Below the pieces are notes generated by a model. It worked only from the letters and a program-made list of their open reading frames with translations, did not search any database and was not told where the DNA came from. Positions 35,655 to 47,496 of a stretch of 64,000 nt of DNA are shown piece after piece. Both the position numbers and the translations under genes were made by a program. Positions within the stretch are counted from its first letter, which is position 1, and every line of letters starts with the position of its first letter. Origin of the DNA: Zychaea mexicana (Eukaryota; Mucoromycota; Mucoromycetes; Mucorales; Lichtheimiaceae); the NCBI RefSeq assembly GCF_025766255.1, contig NW_026516716.1:233402-297401 (forward strand), given 5' to 3'.

Positions 35655-36356
35655 ATGAACGCACCCCCAAACACCACAAACGACAAGGGAGAAGGATCCA
35701 AGCGTGAATTACAAGATCCAGCATCCGTAAACGTTCACGATCCAAAGCGTCTGAGAACGTCACACAGTGGGGTCATTGAAGGTACCAGAGCCTCTCTCTT
35801 CTCTTTTCTGCTGCTGTGCGTTCTTTTCCTGCTCTTTTTCCTTTAAAGTTGTATTTTTCTGACCTTGCCACACAATTTTCAAGACACGACCATGGTTGAT
35901 TATGCAACTGTGGGTACAGCCACATTAACAAGCGCACATCGCATGTTGAGCGAAATGGAAGATGTGCAGCACGAAGAACAACCGCCGCAAGACGAAGAGC
36001 GGCAATCACCACAAGAAGAAAAGCATCCTACACAAGAACAAGAGCAACAACAACAAGAAGAAGAAGGCGTCATGATGGCACTTGATTCACCCAACGTAAT
36101 CACCTGTTCGTTTTTGGATTTCTCACAGTGGCAAAGACACGTAAGCATTTGCTCACATTGAACACATTCACGCTTTTATGTTTACAGCTACAAGCAGCAC
36201 TTGATGCATGCAAAATACTGGTGATTGGTGCTGGAGGCCTTGGCTGCGAGATTCTCAAAAACCTTGCACTTACCGGCCTCAAGGAGATACACGTCATTGA
36301 CATGGACACGATTGACCTGAGCAATTTGAACCGGCAGTTTCTCTTCAGGTACGAAC

Positions 36357-36397
<41 letters not shown>

Positions 36398-37836
36398 GAG
36401 AGAGAGAGAGAGAGCAGTAGCAGGATTATAATAGCCACGAACAACTATGGAAACAAAGACTCACATGCTCATGCCCTGATATTTTTTCGTTCTCTCTAGA
36501 CGCAAGGATGTCGGTCAACCTAAAGCAACGGTCGCTGCAGACTTTGTTATGCGTCGAATTCCCGGCGTAAACATTGTCCCGTACGTTTCTTTAATTACTC
36601 TTTTTTCTTTAAGCATAACGTTGGGGTGATGACATCGAAATATTAATGATTTATGATGGCATAAATTAGATACTTTGGAAAGATTCAAGACAAGGATGAC
36701 GAATATTACAGTCAATTCCAGATGGTTATTTGTGGATTGGACTCAATCGAAGCACGGCGATGGATCAATGCAAAGTTGGTGGATATGGTTGACGAAGAAG
36801 ATCCACAAAGTCTCAAACCTTTGATCGATGGCGGTACTGAAGGATTCAAGGGCCAGGCACGTGTTATCTTGCCCACCATTAGCTCCTGCTACGAGTGCTC
36901 ACTTGATATGTTCAACAAGCCAACTACATTTCCCATCTGCACTATTGCAAACACACCCCGACTCCCTGAGCATTGCATTGAATGGGCTTCGGTGCTTGAA
37001 TGGCCTCGCGTGTTTGGCAGTAAGTTTTTTGGTCTTGTATCAAAAGATACATGTGTGTTGAAGCAGTTGCTATTCTTTTGATCTGGTACTATAGAGGAGA
37101 AGAAGTACGACACGGACAATCCAGAAGATATTAACTGGCTATATCGCACTGCTTTGGAACGTGCTGAACAGTTCAACATCTCGGGCGTTACTTACTCGCT
37201 TACACAAGGTGTTGTGAAGAATATCATCCCTGCTATTGCTTCCACTAACGCCGTTATTGCGGGTAAGAGGAAGAACCGAGATTTCCATTAGTTTTGTATT
37301 CATACCGATGAGTTGCTTTTCATTCATGTTTCCTCTTCCTTCTTAAACCAGCTGCATGCTGCAACGAAGCATACAAGATCGCCACAGGAGCACCCTTCCT
37401 CGATAACTACATGATGTATACCGGCAATGACGGTATCTATACCTATACCTTCCAGCACCAAAAGAAACCCGAGTGCCCAGTGTGTGGACGAATCGCATCT
37501 TCGGCCAAGCTGGACCGAAACATGACCTTGGAGGACTTGATTGAAGCATTGAAAGAACGTCCGGACGTGTAAGTTTTCTGGAAATAGTCGAGTTGGATCT
37601 CTTTGTAATGGAAGATGGGGTGCTCATATCTAAGAATGGCTCGTAGACAATTGAAGCAGCCTAGCTTGCGTAGCACCAGCAAATCCTTGTATATGCAAGC
37701 ACCTCCTGCTCTGGAAGAAGCCACACGGCCTAATCTTCAGAAGAAGCTGGACGAATTGATTGAAGAAGGCGAACAAATCACTGTGACTGATGCGGCACTT
37801 CCAGTCAGCATCCAGCTCAAGGTTTCATGGGAATAA
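35655..37836 (+). CDS. UBA3: NEDD8-activating enzyme E1 catalytic subunit
   Basis: Adenylates NEDD8/Rub1 and carries it as a thioester for transfer to the Ubc12 E2. 516 aa from exons 35655-35781, 35884-36140, 36188-36348, 36500-36580, 36670-37019, 37095-37262, 37352-37568 and 37647-37836. Motifs are the nucleotide loop [17 protein letters not shown] (140 onward), [35 protein letters not shown], the active-site Cys C299 in [16 protein letters not shown], the zinc pair CPVC, and a C-terminal ubiquitin-like E2-binding domain ending [10 protein letters not shown]. The N-terminus is unusual: a Gln/Glu-rich stretch replaces the usual segment before the nucleotide-binding fold. Exon 2 could instead end at 36093 (GTAATC), with a 12-nt micro-exon 36129-36140; both keep frame. 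Exon 8 could start at 37635. Confidence 0.94.
36360..36414 (+). repeat. (AT)n/(AG)n microsatellite in UBA3 intron 3
   Basis: A 34-bp AT run (36360-36393) followed, after a short break, by an AG run (36397-36414), starting about a dozen bases inside the intron. Confidence 0.9.
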
Positions 37837-39437
37837 CAAGTGTACATAGCTTGGAAACAAGAAAACAAAAACAAAAAAACAAGCAAAAAATAAATGAAAG
37901 GCACACTTGCGTTTGTGTGATTTGCCAACTCAAAAGGCACTCTGCTTTCCTGTGGCTTCATCTCTTCCCTCTCTGCTCCTTTAGTCCTACTACCAAGACA
38001 GCACATCGAGTGCGAAAAGAAGACGCGTTGCATTCACTTGCCCGGGGTGAAGGAGTACCACAGTACTTTCGCCTACATATCTTTTTGTTGTGTAACGTCG
38101 GAGGGGAACTGATCTTCAAAGAAATGACCATCCCAGGTGTAAAAGGTACCGATTCATCCGCGCAATGTGGGTTTCGCGAAATCAAAACCAAAAAGGATGT
38201 CTTCTTTTGTAACCCAAGTTCAGTTCGCTGTATTCTACCGATAGTAAAAACAAGCAAAAGCTCGCTATTTCTTTCAGATTGCCGTCCATAGATGTCCGCA
38301 CGAATACAGATATACTTTCCATGTAATATCCGGAGTCTTTCTTGTTCATCATTGCGAGCAAATAGTACGGTCCTTGTTAGCGTCTTGTCAAAAAGGGCAG
38401 CAAATAATCCCATTTAGGCAAAGCTTATCTCTTGTGCACACATAAACGAGAGTATATATGGAAATCGCACAGATTTACGCGAAGCAATGAGAGTATTTAC
38501 ATGCGAGACGAGATTTTTCTTGCAGTCCCACAGCCACAGTGCAATGGCAATGGATGATGTTCGCTTCTCTTCATGTTGAGGGGGTGGTGCGGCTGAAGCT
38601 GGCGTAGTACATGTGCCAGAAGGTACCTAGTCCACTTCTTCTTCGTAGTTTCAAACCTCATGCTTGCTTTTTCAAACGACGGCCCCGAGCTAATGTAGCC
38701 GAGTTCAAAAACCCTTCTTATTTCGCACGGTCTACTATATAGCGTGCAACGTAGCGCTTTTGCCTGGCGTGGAAACCAGCATGGGTGGGAAAGAAGCACA
38801 TCTTCTGTGTCATGCTCTTCTCAGCGGTTGAAGCAGTCCTGAGAAATTTGCAGAATGGGAGTGCGCAAAGGGTAGCTGTCAAAATTTGCCTTTTCTGCTT
38901 ATCTTTTATCTACTATCTTTGACAGAATAAGTAAATACCTTTGTCTTTGGTGCTCGTCTCGACGATTAAGCGACTATTCAGGTTAAATTATCCGAAAAGG
39001 CTCATTTTAGATAGAATAATGGAAAAATGCGGGGTTGCAGAGAGAAGACAAAAAAAAGCAGGTAAGTTTGATCTTCTTCTACCAAGATCTATTGGACGTC
39101 TATTATTCATCACCGGATTTGTTAGCCTATAGAAAACGCGTTTTGAAGGGCCCATGAACTTTCAGCAGCTGGCGAGGAGAGTATTAGGTGTAACAAAGCG
39201 ATAAGCTTTATGTCGTCTAATAGTAAGATCCTTTTTTTATCTTTGAATGGTGATCAAACGTCGAAACGGCGCTCTATAAAATATAGGGTAGCTGTTTAAA
39301 CTCTATTTAGGTATCGGACTTCTAGCTGGCGCAACCGATCTAATACGTTATCTCGTCTTGCATAAGGTGTGCGAGAAATATATTGGTTATCTTTTCTTTT
39401 CTATGCGTTGGGAGAAAGAGAAGGCCAACGGTGCTAG
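37837..39437. other. Intergenic region downstream of UBA3
   Basis: About 1.6 kb without a supportable gene. Long overlapping ORFs on both strands at 37.83-38.41 kb have no motifs and mirror each other, which argues for chance. The final stretch before 39438 is the upstream region of the MFS gene. Confidence 0.4.
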
Positions 39438-39446
39438 TATAAAATA
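39438..39446 (+). promoter_or_regulatory. TATA box of the MFS transporter gene
   Basis: TATAAAATA 69 bp upstream of the ATG at 39507, followed by C/T-rich sequence. This is the clearest TATA element in the gene-rich half and suggests regulated rather than constitutive expression. Confidence 0.5.
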
Positions 39447-39506
39447 CCCCGCCAGATTGTAATAGTCACACGTTTCTTTTCTCTACTGCATCTTTGTTCG
39501 TTCAAC

Positions 39507-41502
39507 ATGTCAACCGCCACACCACCATCACTTACTGCAGAGAAACCAAGTAGTAACAAGGAAAAACTCGATCAAGTCGTGGATTATTCCAAGAAGAACG
39601 AATGCGTCTCTGTCGAAGAGCTTTCGGAGCTGTCTCAAGAGTATCTTGAAGCTCCAGATGGTGGGCTGAAGGCCTGGCTAGTTGTGTTTGGGTGCTTTTG
39701 TGTGCGTATCATGATTCGGCCATCCTTTGTTGTCTTGTAAACATCAGAACGCTAACAAGTTTCGTTTCTCTTTGGAATCATATAGAGTTTCCTTGTCTCG
39801 TAAGAAAAGAATCATTATTTTGTCGTCGCTGTACTTAGAAACAAAATACCAACTAACACTGTACATCAACCTCTCTATATTTCGAAACTATTACCCCGGT
39901 GGGAATTAGACAGGGCTACGGTTACAGGTAACCATGCAGTTCCATCTATTTACAGTACCATTTGTGCATATGCTAAACGACATACCGTTCTTCCCTTTGC
40001 ATTAAAGTTGGGGCGTCTTTTTTGATCATTACAACACTGATGTATACCCGGGTGATATGACAGCTCTTACTTGGATCGGCTCATTATGGTACTGGTTTGC
40101 CAACTGTACCGGTCCAATTTACCTTTGGATGACTAGCAAAGTCGACGACCGCTGGATGGTTGCTGCCGCATGCCTTGTCTCTACATTGGCCATGATGCTT
40201 GCTAGTATAACAAATGCTGTAAGTTGAATTTCTCTAGCTTCTTACTATTTCATCATACCCCAATCTGGAGAAAAATTTATTTGCCAGAATTACACAAACT
40301 GCAATTTTTTCAAGTACCGTAAACTGACATGAAATGACTTTTACTTTGGTTTTTAAGGTTTGGCAATTGTATCTGACCCAGGGCGTACTATCTGGTATCG
40401 GAACCTCATTATGCTGGTTCTCCTGTATGCGTGCTCCTCAGCAATGGTTCAACAAGCGGCGCGGTCTTGCTGTGGGTATCACGATGTCGGCGTCGGGCGT
40501 TGGAGGTTTGGTCTTGAACAACCTTGCCAACGGCTGCTTTAGAACTATTGGTTATCGGTGGGCATTGCGTATCTTTGGTTTCTTCGACCTCGTTTTTCTT
40601 GCTATCGCTGCCGTAACTTGTTTCCGTTTGAACCCACCCGCCAAAAATGTACCTATTGTCGACGTCCAGGATTGGAAGAACAGACGATTCATCATTCTTT
40701 TCTTGATCCACTTTGTTGGTAATTTTGCCTTTTATGTGAGTAACAAAAGTCTGCTTGAATCACTATTCTGCTCCTTCATCCGCTTAAAAATACAGAAGGC
40801 CTAACCATCGACGCATCAATGGTGTGTAGGTCCCATCTGGCTTTGTCCCAACCTATGCTGAGTATATGGACATGGACTCCTGGATCAAGACCAACTTGAG
40901 CGCTATCATGTCCGCTATGATGGTCGTTGGCAAGATCGGTCTTGGTTTTGTTAGTGACTATATCGGACGTTTCAACATGGCGGTCATATGTGGCATCATG
41001 GCCTGTATTGCCCATCTTTGCGTCTGGATGACTGCTACTTCTGAAGGCAGTATGTGGGCCTTTGCTGTGCTATATGGACTTTTTGGTGTACGTACACATT
41101 TTTTATTTATCTATCTCTCTGCTTCGTAATAATGATATCACTTACATGTGCGCTGCTCACAGGGTGGATATATTGCGATGATCACTGCCGTGATTGCAGA
41201 GGTCGTCGGTGTAGACCGTATCGATTCTGGCACTGGTTGGGCTTTCTTCGCCTGGTCTTGGGGTGGCTTTGCTGCTCAGCCTGTTGCTTCGGCTATTATC
41301 GAATCAGGCGGCGGTGACAATTTCACCGGTGCCATCATGTAAGTAAACAATAAACTAATGGATCTTACTCGTGTAGTAATAGCTGACACATTTCCACCTA
41401 CAAAATACTAGTTACGGCGGCGTGCTTTTCTTTGGTGGTGCTTGTCTTTGCGCTTTGCTACGCGTTCTCCAAGGCGGCACTAAGATCTTCAAGAAGGTTT
41501 AA
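39507..41502 (+). CDS. Monocarboxylate-type MFS transporter
   Basis: Major facilitator of the fungal MCT-like (Mch) group, 440 aa from exons 39507-39701, 39914-39927, 40008-40218, 40358-40735, 40830-41087, 41163-41338 and 41412-41502. The group signature APDGGLKAWLVVFGCF precedes TM1 (MCT motif xDGGWGW-like), then GYGYSWGVFFDHY, a loop-2/3 motif KRRGLAVGITMSASGVGGL, and VSDYIGRFN in the second half, the usual MFS A-motif place. Twelve TM segments are expected; the hydrophobic pattern fits about that. Exon 2 is only 14 nt (GGCTACGGTTACAG) and is needed to keep frame. The hydrophilic N-terminus (about 55 aa) is Ser/Glu-rich. The substrate (lactate, pyruvate, riboflavin or other) cannot be told. 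Confidence 0.9.
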
Positions 41503-42584
41503 CATATATTTTTAATCTTTTCATTTTATTCTTATTATCTACTGTATTATATATGCTGTTTAAAAGGAACCTTTTCTGTATATCCCTTTTGTCGTCGATT
41601 CTCCATCGTTAGTCTGTAATATTATCTATTCACTTTTCCCGCACGCCTATATAGCGTTATGTGGATTATCTGTCCCTGTACAAAAGAAAGCCAAGAAATG
41701 TATATTCTACCCTATTCATGTTTTATGTAAAAACAAAGCACCAAATATTAAACGTGACGCCTACATTGAAAATTTATAGTAATGCAGTAGCAATTAGACT
41801 GGAGATGATGATTAATGGTTGTCTTGACGCTTAAAACATTGGAAAAATCTGTCTATCGATACCATGTTGTTAGTTTGTGCATAGTAGAAGCAAACTCTCG
41901 AATAATACCGCTACGGTCATACGTGCTATCACAATCACATCGTTGTGCTAGAATGATCATGTTGTCTTTCACAAACCGTGAATATGACCTTAGCGATTCG
42001 TCGAACATATTCAGTAAATATCAACCCATGGCATTCCATGTCTCAGACACGAAAGCTTCTGGATTGAAGCCTTGTGGCACTTTGAGTGAATGCATTGAAC
42101 GCTTCTTGGAGTATTTCGGACTCCGTGCAAATGAACTTGAACATATTGGTCTGAGTGACAAGCGTATAGCAGCAGCGCAATAGAGTGTAGTAGACACAAT
42201 GAGCTTGAATTCTTTTCGGTCCAAAATCTTAGCAACTACATATTTACCGTAATGAACTAATAGTCTAATTTCATATGGTGCGTGTAAACAAAGGCATCCA
42301 TGGTATATTAGCAAAAATTGTGGCGCCCTGGACAAAGAGTCCACAGAGGGGGGCGATTTCAAATAAGGAATAAGTTTTGGGTCCATCCACAACAACAGAA
42401 AACTTGGCACATTCCTTTTTAGGTTTGGCAAACGCACTAAATAAAAATAAATACACGCATTAAATCCATCACAGTGTTCTTTCTTCCTTTCTTTTCTTCT
42501 TATCGACGACCACACCCGCTTGAGGCCACCTATTCCTATTGCGACATAGCCGATCCCTATATCGTCCCTACTACATCCTCTTCA
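41503..42584. other. Intergenic region
   Basis: About 1.1 kb. A minus-strand ORF at 42271-42456 (containing KFSVVVDGPKTYSLFE) and a plus-strand ORF at 41815-42183 look mildly protein-like but have no family and no exon partners. They are noted, not called. Confidence 0.35.
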
Positions 42585-43665
42585 ATGAAAGTAAACCTCG
42601 AATTGCCCCACGCTGTACCGGATAACATGCCGCACTTGAGTACTGTCAAAGTATGGCTGCACCTTAGCCAGATCGTGCTGACCCTGTTGACTATATGCAC
42701 TGTTGCGCCTGTCATTGCAACTGAAATACGATTCTACGTAAGTGCCATACTGTGTACTATATAGAGACATCTGCACCGTTGGAGGAGTCCTGACATGTAT
42801 GCATGTTTTGGATAATAGGGTGGTAGTCAAGCAGGGCCAAACTGGACGCTGGTTGTCGCTGTTTTTACAATCTGGATCCCATTACTGCTGGTGTATTTTC
42901 CTTGGGCCTATGACAGGAAAAACAAGTTCAAGCGGATCGGCAAGTTCTGCTTAAAGCCGAGAACAAACTTGATCTTTACGGGCTTTTGTTCTTTAATGTG
43001 GGCAGCAGCCGGTATTGCCATGGCAGTGCATGCCAACAACCCTGAGCACTGCAATGTTGACAGCGAACTTGCAGACAGTGACGGCGACTATGCATCGGCA
43101 TGGTCAGCACAGGTAAATAAAAAGATGTATTTATAGTACTAGTGACTTATCTGATATGTACTGCTTAGCAGAAACGAAAAGCACATGAATAACCAAAAAG
43201 CATACATTCTTTTTTTAGTGCAACTGTGCCAAGGCTGCAGCCGGGTTTTCTTGGATCACTTGTTTCATATGGATAGCTACGCTGATCTGCAGCGTGATTA
43301 TATTTTGGAACGAGAAGCAGCTCATCCAAAAGAATCTTCGTGATCACGAGCGGAACAAGCAGGAAGCTGCTTCGGCGCAGCAGGACGAAGAGATGGCAGA
43401 GAGCGACGTCATGATGGATCACGGAGTAGAGCACGAAGAAGAACACGCTAAATATCAAGTGGCAACAGCTGTGACAACCGATGTTCCACAACAACCGCAA
43501 CAGCAACAGCAGTTTCCGTACAACACCTACTATCACCAAAGTCCAACTCCACCTCCTCATCAACCTGGCGCAGCGACAATCGCACCTGTCCAATATCCAC
43601 AGTACCCGCAGTATCGTGCCGAAAGCGCCACTCCTCCGATGACCATGCCACACACTCAGTACTAA
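42585..43665 (+). CDS. MARVEL-like four-TM membrane protein
   Basis: 297 aa from exons 42585-42737, 42819-43112 and 43219-43665. Four hydrophobic segments are present: HLSQIVLTLLTICTVAPVIA, WTLVVAVFTIWIPLLLVYF, NLIFTGFCSLMWAAAGIAMA and FSWITCFIWIATLICSVIIF. CNCAKAAAGFSWI just before TM4 and paired cysteines in the last loop (EHCNVDSE and CNC) match the layout of fungal MARVEL-domain proteins. The cytosolic tail is acidic, then Gln/Pro/Tyr-rich (repeats of QYPQY). An upstream in-frame ATG at 42474 would add 37 residues, but the inner ATG gives the normal layout. The gene converges on ELL, whose stop is 225 bp away. Confidence 0.75.
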
Positions 43666-43889
43666 ATTACCTGGCCATCACCCGTTGTTTTCTAACACAC
43701 AGAGCGGCATCATCATTCATATCCTACCTCATCCCATTTACTGAGTAACACTGCCCAACTCCATATTGTAATATTGTCTCCTTTAGCTTTGGAACCATGT
43801 CCATCGAGCATCTTTGCTCCCTTTTTTTTCTGTAAATACAGCAAATATACATACACATTCTCTATTTTTATAAATGAGATACATTTAAA

Positions 43890-45551
43890 TCAAATGTTCT
43901 TGGCATTGGCGGGCAAGGAAAAATGATTCTCGGCATATGCGCGTTCTATTTCGTCCCACATGGTATTCACTTTCGCCATTGTCCAATTGAACTGTCGACA
44001 TAGCCGTATAACACTTCGCCATTGTGCTTGAGTTCCTCCGTGTGATAAATAAAAAATCCTCAGCTTGCGATAAAATGATATCCGCATTTCGTCTTCGTCA
44101 TCTGTCATCGCATCTCCATCCACGTGCACCAGTGCTTCTAAATATTGCGGATGTTCTTTGCTGATCTTGCCTTTGAGATGGGTATACTCTGCCTGTGCAT
44201 CATCATGCCGCTTGCATGCCGCTAAGAATTCGGCCTGGCTAGTGATCCGATCCATTGCAAACGGTTCTCCAAACTCATCATCACTTTCAGATGAAGTATC
44301 CGGTGCTGTTGTTGTAAGAGCAGGCGGTGCTGGTGCTGGTGTAGGTGTCGGTGCTGATTGCGCCACTTGTGGTACTGCTGCTGCTGCTGCTGCTGCTGAT
44401 GACGATTTGTTCTTGGTCTTTTGCTTTTTCTTCTTTTTGGGGGCGGGTGTGGTGGTATCATTGGTGGTAGCGGCTGGTCGTTTACGTGGGGGCGAAGCGT
44501 CGGCAGAAGGCCGACGCTGTGCTGGTGGCGGAACAAGGTGCTGAGGCTTTTTAGGTGCAAGGTTGGATCGCTCTGGAGCATTGCGAGGTAACTTGAGCGT
44601 GTTGTATGCTTCGTGCGCGTTCTTTAACACAATATTTCGCTCTTTTTCATCGTATCGCCATTCCCAAATCCTGATCTCCGGGTAAATCTCTGGCCGTAAC
44701 CGCCAGTTGCCTTTAGAAGATGATGCAACCTGATTTGTTGATTTTTTCTTTGTTACTGATTCATTGTTCTCACAATTCCCTATATTGGTATGGTTCCTCT
44801 CGCTCTTAAAAGGTTTGACCCATGAATGTCAGTTATATACCTTTTTCAATATGGGTATCAAGTCGTCATCGCGTGTTCGGAGAGGTGTCGTCAATTGGAT
44901 CAGTGGGAGAGGCTGGATGGCGAGTAGATGGATCAGACGTTCGCGAAGAGATGAAGAAGTAGATGCGGGTGTAGTGGTAGTAGTGTTAGTAAGAGTTGGA
45001 GTTGATGTCGTTGCTGCTGTTGGCGTTGGTGTAGCGCCTGGTCGCGGTGATGCTCGATGCGAGGACGGCGAAACGACACGGCGAGCAGGAGTGCCACCTT
45101 TGCGAGGCGATGGCACACTGGGACCGTCGAGTAACTCTATCCTTCGTGCGTTCTTTTCGCGCTCTGCCGCTTCTGTTCTACTACGAAACCGGGATTTGTC
45201 TTCTTGCGAAAGCACTTGCTTCATCGCCGCACGATGCGTGACACTGGCCACATGTTCAATGTTGACTCCCGAAGTACCCATATATAATTCGTGGGCTACA
45301 GTTGGATCTGGTAGAATATTGACTGGAAATGATTTATTGCCAATAACCATGGCCTTTATTTTTTTGAAATTCATAATAGTTCAGCCAAAAGAGATGCCGT
45401 GTCTATGTATCCTTGAGAGATTACAAGAAACTATGGTTTGTGAACAAAAACTTACGCTATCGTTGCCATTCAGCTCGAATTGTATTTTTTCGGGAGCATG
45501 CTGTAGAATTTCAAGTGCCTCTCGATTGAGGCGGAAGCTTATTGCTTTCAT
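43890..45551 (-). CDS. ELL: RNA polymerase II elongation factor ELL
   Basis: Suppresses transient pausing of RNA polymerase II. 482 aa from exons 45456-45551, 44841-45353 and 43890-44729. The N-terminus (MKAISFRLNREALEILQ) and ELNGNDSAMVIGNKSFPV correspond to the ELL beta-domain. LRERLIHLLAIQPLPLIQL opens the winged-helix part, and GNWRLRPEIYPEIRIWEW continues it across intron 2. The middle is disordered: Thr/Pro-rich, lysine patch KKKKKQKTK, Ala run. The C-terminus (SQAEFLAACKRHDDAQAEYT and QYLEALVHVD) resembles the occludin/ELL homology region. The exon 2 acceptor (AAAG before GCCATGG, 45353) is preferred because the further upstream frame lacks an AG. Codon repeats of CTG/GCT make the Ala and Thr tracts. 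Confidence 0.85.
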
Positions 45552-46393
45552 TGAGAGGATACGAGGAGGTGAGGAAAATGAGAAACCTTAACAAAGAAGT
45601 GTGGAGAGCGATCAAGCAGTACGGGCAGGAGCAGAGCAAGGTGGGCCTGAACCAATAAGATTTAGTTGTCCTGCCAATTCCAGATCGGCGTTTCTGTCTT
45701 TAAGAAGCTAAACATGTATTATGCATCATCATCATCATTAAAAAAGAACTGTTCTATAACTTAACATAGTTATTACAAGCTCTTTTCTGTGATATTATGA
45801 GCACCGTCTAAGCTTTTCAAAGTGGTATTACTTGATAGCTAAATGGTGTTGAGGTAAAGAAGTTCTGCTATCGCAAATAGTATGTACAGATAAGATAGTA
45901 TTGCCTCATTATTGTAAGTACTGTAGCAGGGATTTACAGCTACCATTATGAGTGATTGGTATATACGAATTACTCACAGTATATACGCTATATATGGTGC
46001 TATACAAGTAAACGTTTTCGCTAAGCTAGCTTCGATGTTCTTGCTCTTTGTCGTTTTCTTCTGTCCATGAGCTGCCTGTTGGTGTCTTCTGGGAGCACAA
46101 ATTGCTTTATCTCATAATAAGAAAAAAGATAGTACATACTCCCAGTTACAACATATACCTGGAGAGAGTTAGCAGTATGTAAGCAAAGCAAACAAACTGA
46201 CCTAAAGATTGTTTATTTGTTTATACCACGACGAAAAGCAGCAGTATCATTTATTTAGTGATATTGTGTAAATCAAAATTTTGATTCATCTCTAAAAACT
46301 ATATGTATTATGGCTATAACTTAAAAGAATATAGCATAGAATAAGGGAACCAGAGAGAAAATTAATGGAACTATTAATATAGTATATTGTGCT
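45552..46393. other. Intergenic, start of gene-poor region
   Basis: A+T-rich sequence with a CATCAT run near 45725. No gene seen. Confidence 0.45.
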
Positions 46394-46591
46394 CTATTGT
46401 CGACAATAACCGTAAATGCACACTCTGTGCCAATGACAATCGTTATTGCTCTGACAAGAAAGGCTGGGAGTGGCATCGCGTTCGGCTAAGGGTGCAGTAT
46501 CATTGGGATCACGTGTCGCGGGTTTGGCCATAGTAGCACTAATGAAAATAGTGAGAGCCAAAAGAGCCTTGATCGAAAAAACTTGAACCAT
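46394..46591 (-). CDS. Small secreted cysteine-rich protein
   Basis: 65 codons. Signal peptide (FSIKALLALTIFISATMAKP, cleavage probably near ATMA-KP), a short acidic propeptide ending LAER that may be cut by a protease, then a mature part of about 25 residues with four cysteines: C-x5-C-x5-C-x4-C (LSCQSNNDCHWHRVCIYGYC). The leader has a convincing intron (46608-46712, GTAAGT to TAATAG) and a TATA box further upstream, so this looks like a real expressed gene rather than chance. Function unknown. The cysteine pattern is like knottin or defensin-like extracellular peptides of fungi, but no family is certain. Confidence 0.65.
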   Translation of the reverse strand: MVQVFSIKALLALTIFISATMAKPATRDPNDTAPLAERDATPSLSCQSNNDCHWHRVCIYGYCRQ

Positions 46592-46607
46592 TTCTTGATG
46601 ATTTGTT

Positions 46608-46712
46608 CTATTAGGTAGGCTATAACAATTAGTAAAGAGTAAAGTTTCATAACTATACGAAGAAACTTGTAGAATACGATGTTGTACGGGCTATGCTATA
46701 TTTTGTACTTAC
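46608..46712 (-). other. 5'-UTR intron of the small secreted protein gene
   Basis: Donor GTAAGTAC at 46712 reading down, acceptor TAATAG ending at 46608, sixteen bases before the ATG. Length (105 nt) fits local introns. Confidence 0.5.
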
Positions 46713-46794
46713 GCCAAGGTGTATTTAATTGAAGTGTGCGTGTTATGAATTTGTCGTTGTGGATATATCTTTTCATGTTTACATCCACCGCAAG

Positions 46795-46802
46795 CTTTTA
46801 TA
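46795..46802 (-). promoter_or_regulatory. TATA box of the small secreted protein gene
   Basis: TATAAAAG on the minus strand, about 205 bp before the ATG, or about 80 bp before the donor of the leader intron, a sensible promoter position. Confidence 0.45.
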
Positions 46803-47293
46803 CTCTTCTTATATTTCTTTGTTCTTCAAATACCGAGGTTTAACAGGATTGCAAAAGAGCCATTAATACTGCTAGTTGGAGCGACGATTTATTTTGATAA
46901 ATGCATACACTTTTTGTTGTATCAGTAAATATGAGAGCATTGTGCTATTTCTTTGTTGTCTTCACCATTATAAATTTTATCTAGCATATCAACCAAAAAT
47001 ATACTTAGTAACTATGTTGCATAACCACCTAAACATACGGAAGAAGAGAGTTTGCTACTTCTATAGCCTCTTCCATGTGATACTTCATTTACAAAGTACT
47101 GGTTTAATATAGCCTTCTGGATTTTGTTGTCTGTCTGTTGTCAGTAATGTCACTTCGGTTGTTGGCTGCCATGTAACAATTATATGTTAAAACAATGAAA
47201 GAACGGTTGTGAAAAGTCAGCTGCAGGGTACTGAGATGCGTATGTTACTATTATAAGTTGTTTCTACGTCCAATATTTTAGAGGCTTTCGACA

Positions 47294-47367
47294 CGGACAC
47301 CCCCTTCTAATTTTATTCCTCATCAGGTTACACACATCCTATTAATATATGCTTGTGGGGGTGTCCG
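47294..47367. repeat. Inverted repeat (11-bp arms) upstream of the MULE remnant
   Basis: CGGACACCCCC at 47294-47304 is perfectly complementary to GGGGGTGTCCG at 47357-47367, with a 52-nt loop. A nested pair (ACACATCC / GGATGTGT) lies within and beyond it. It may be part of a degraded terminal repeat. Confidence 0.5.
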
Positions 47368-47496
47368 CAAGGATGTTTTCGCTGGATGTGTTCACTTGTT
47401 ATTGTTACTATATAAATCAGTCGATAAATTAACAAAAGAGAACCCTGAAAAACATTCCTTAATGCTTTTCAAACTTTTTAAGGCGTCTCTACGGAT

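Noticed and set aside
37837..38413. Long ORFs on both strands after UBA3
   Set aside because: UBA3 ends naturally at 37836 by comparison with the family C-terminus; the ORFs mirror each other and lack motifs.
42021..42515. 164-codon minus-strand ORF
   Set aside because: No family, no splice partners, overlaps another equally long ORF on the opposite strand.
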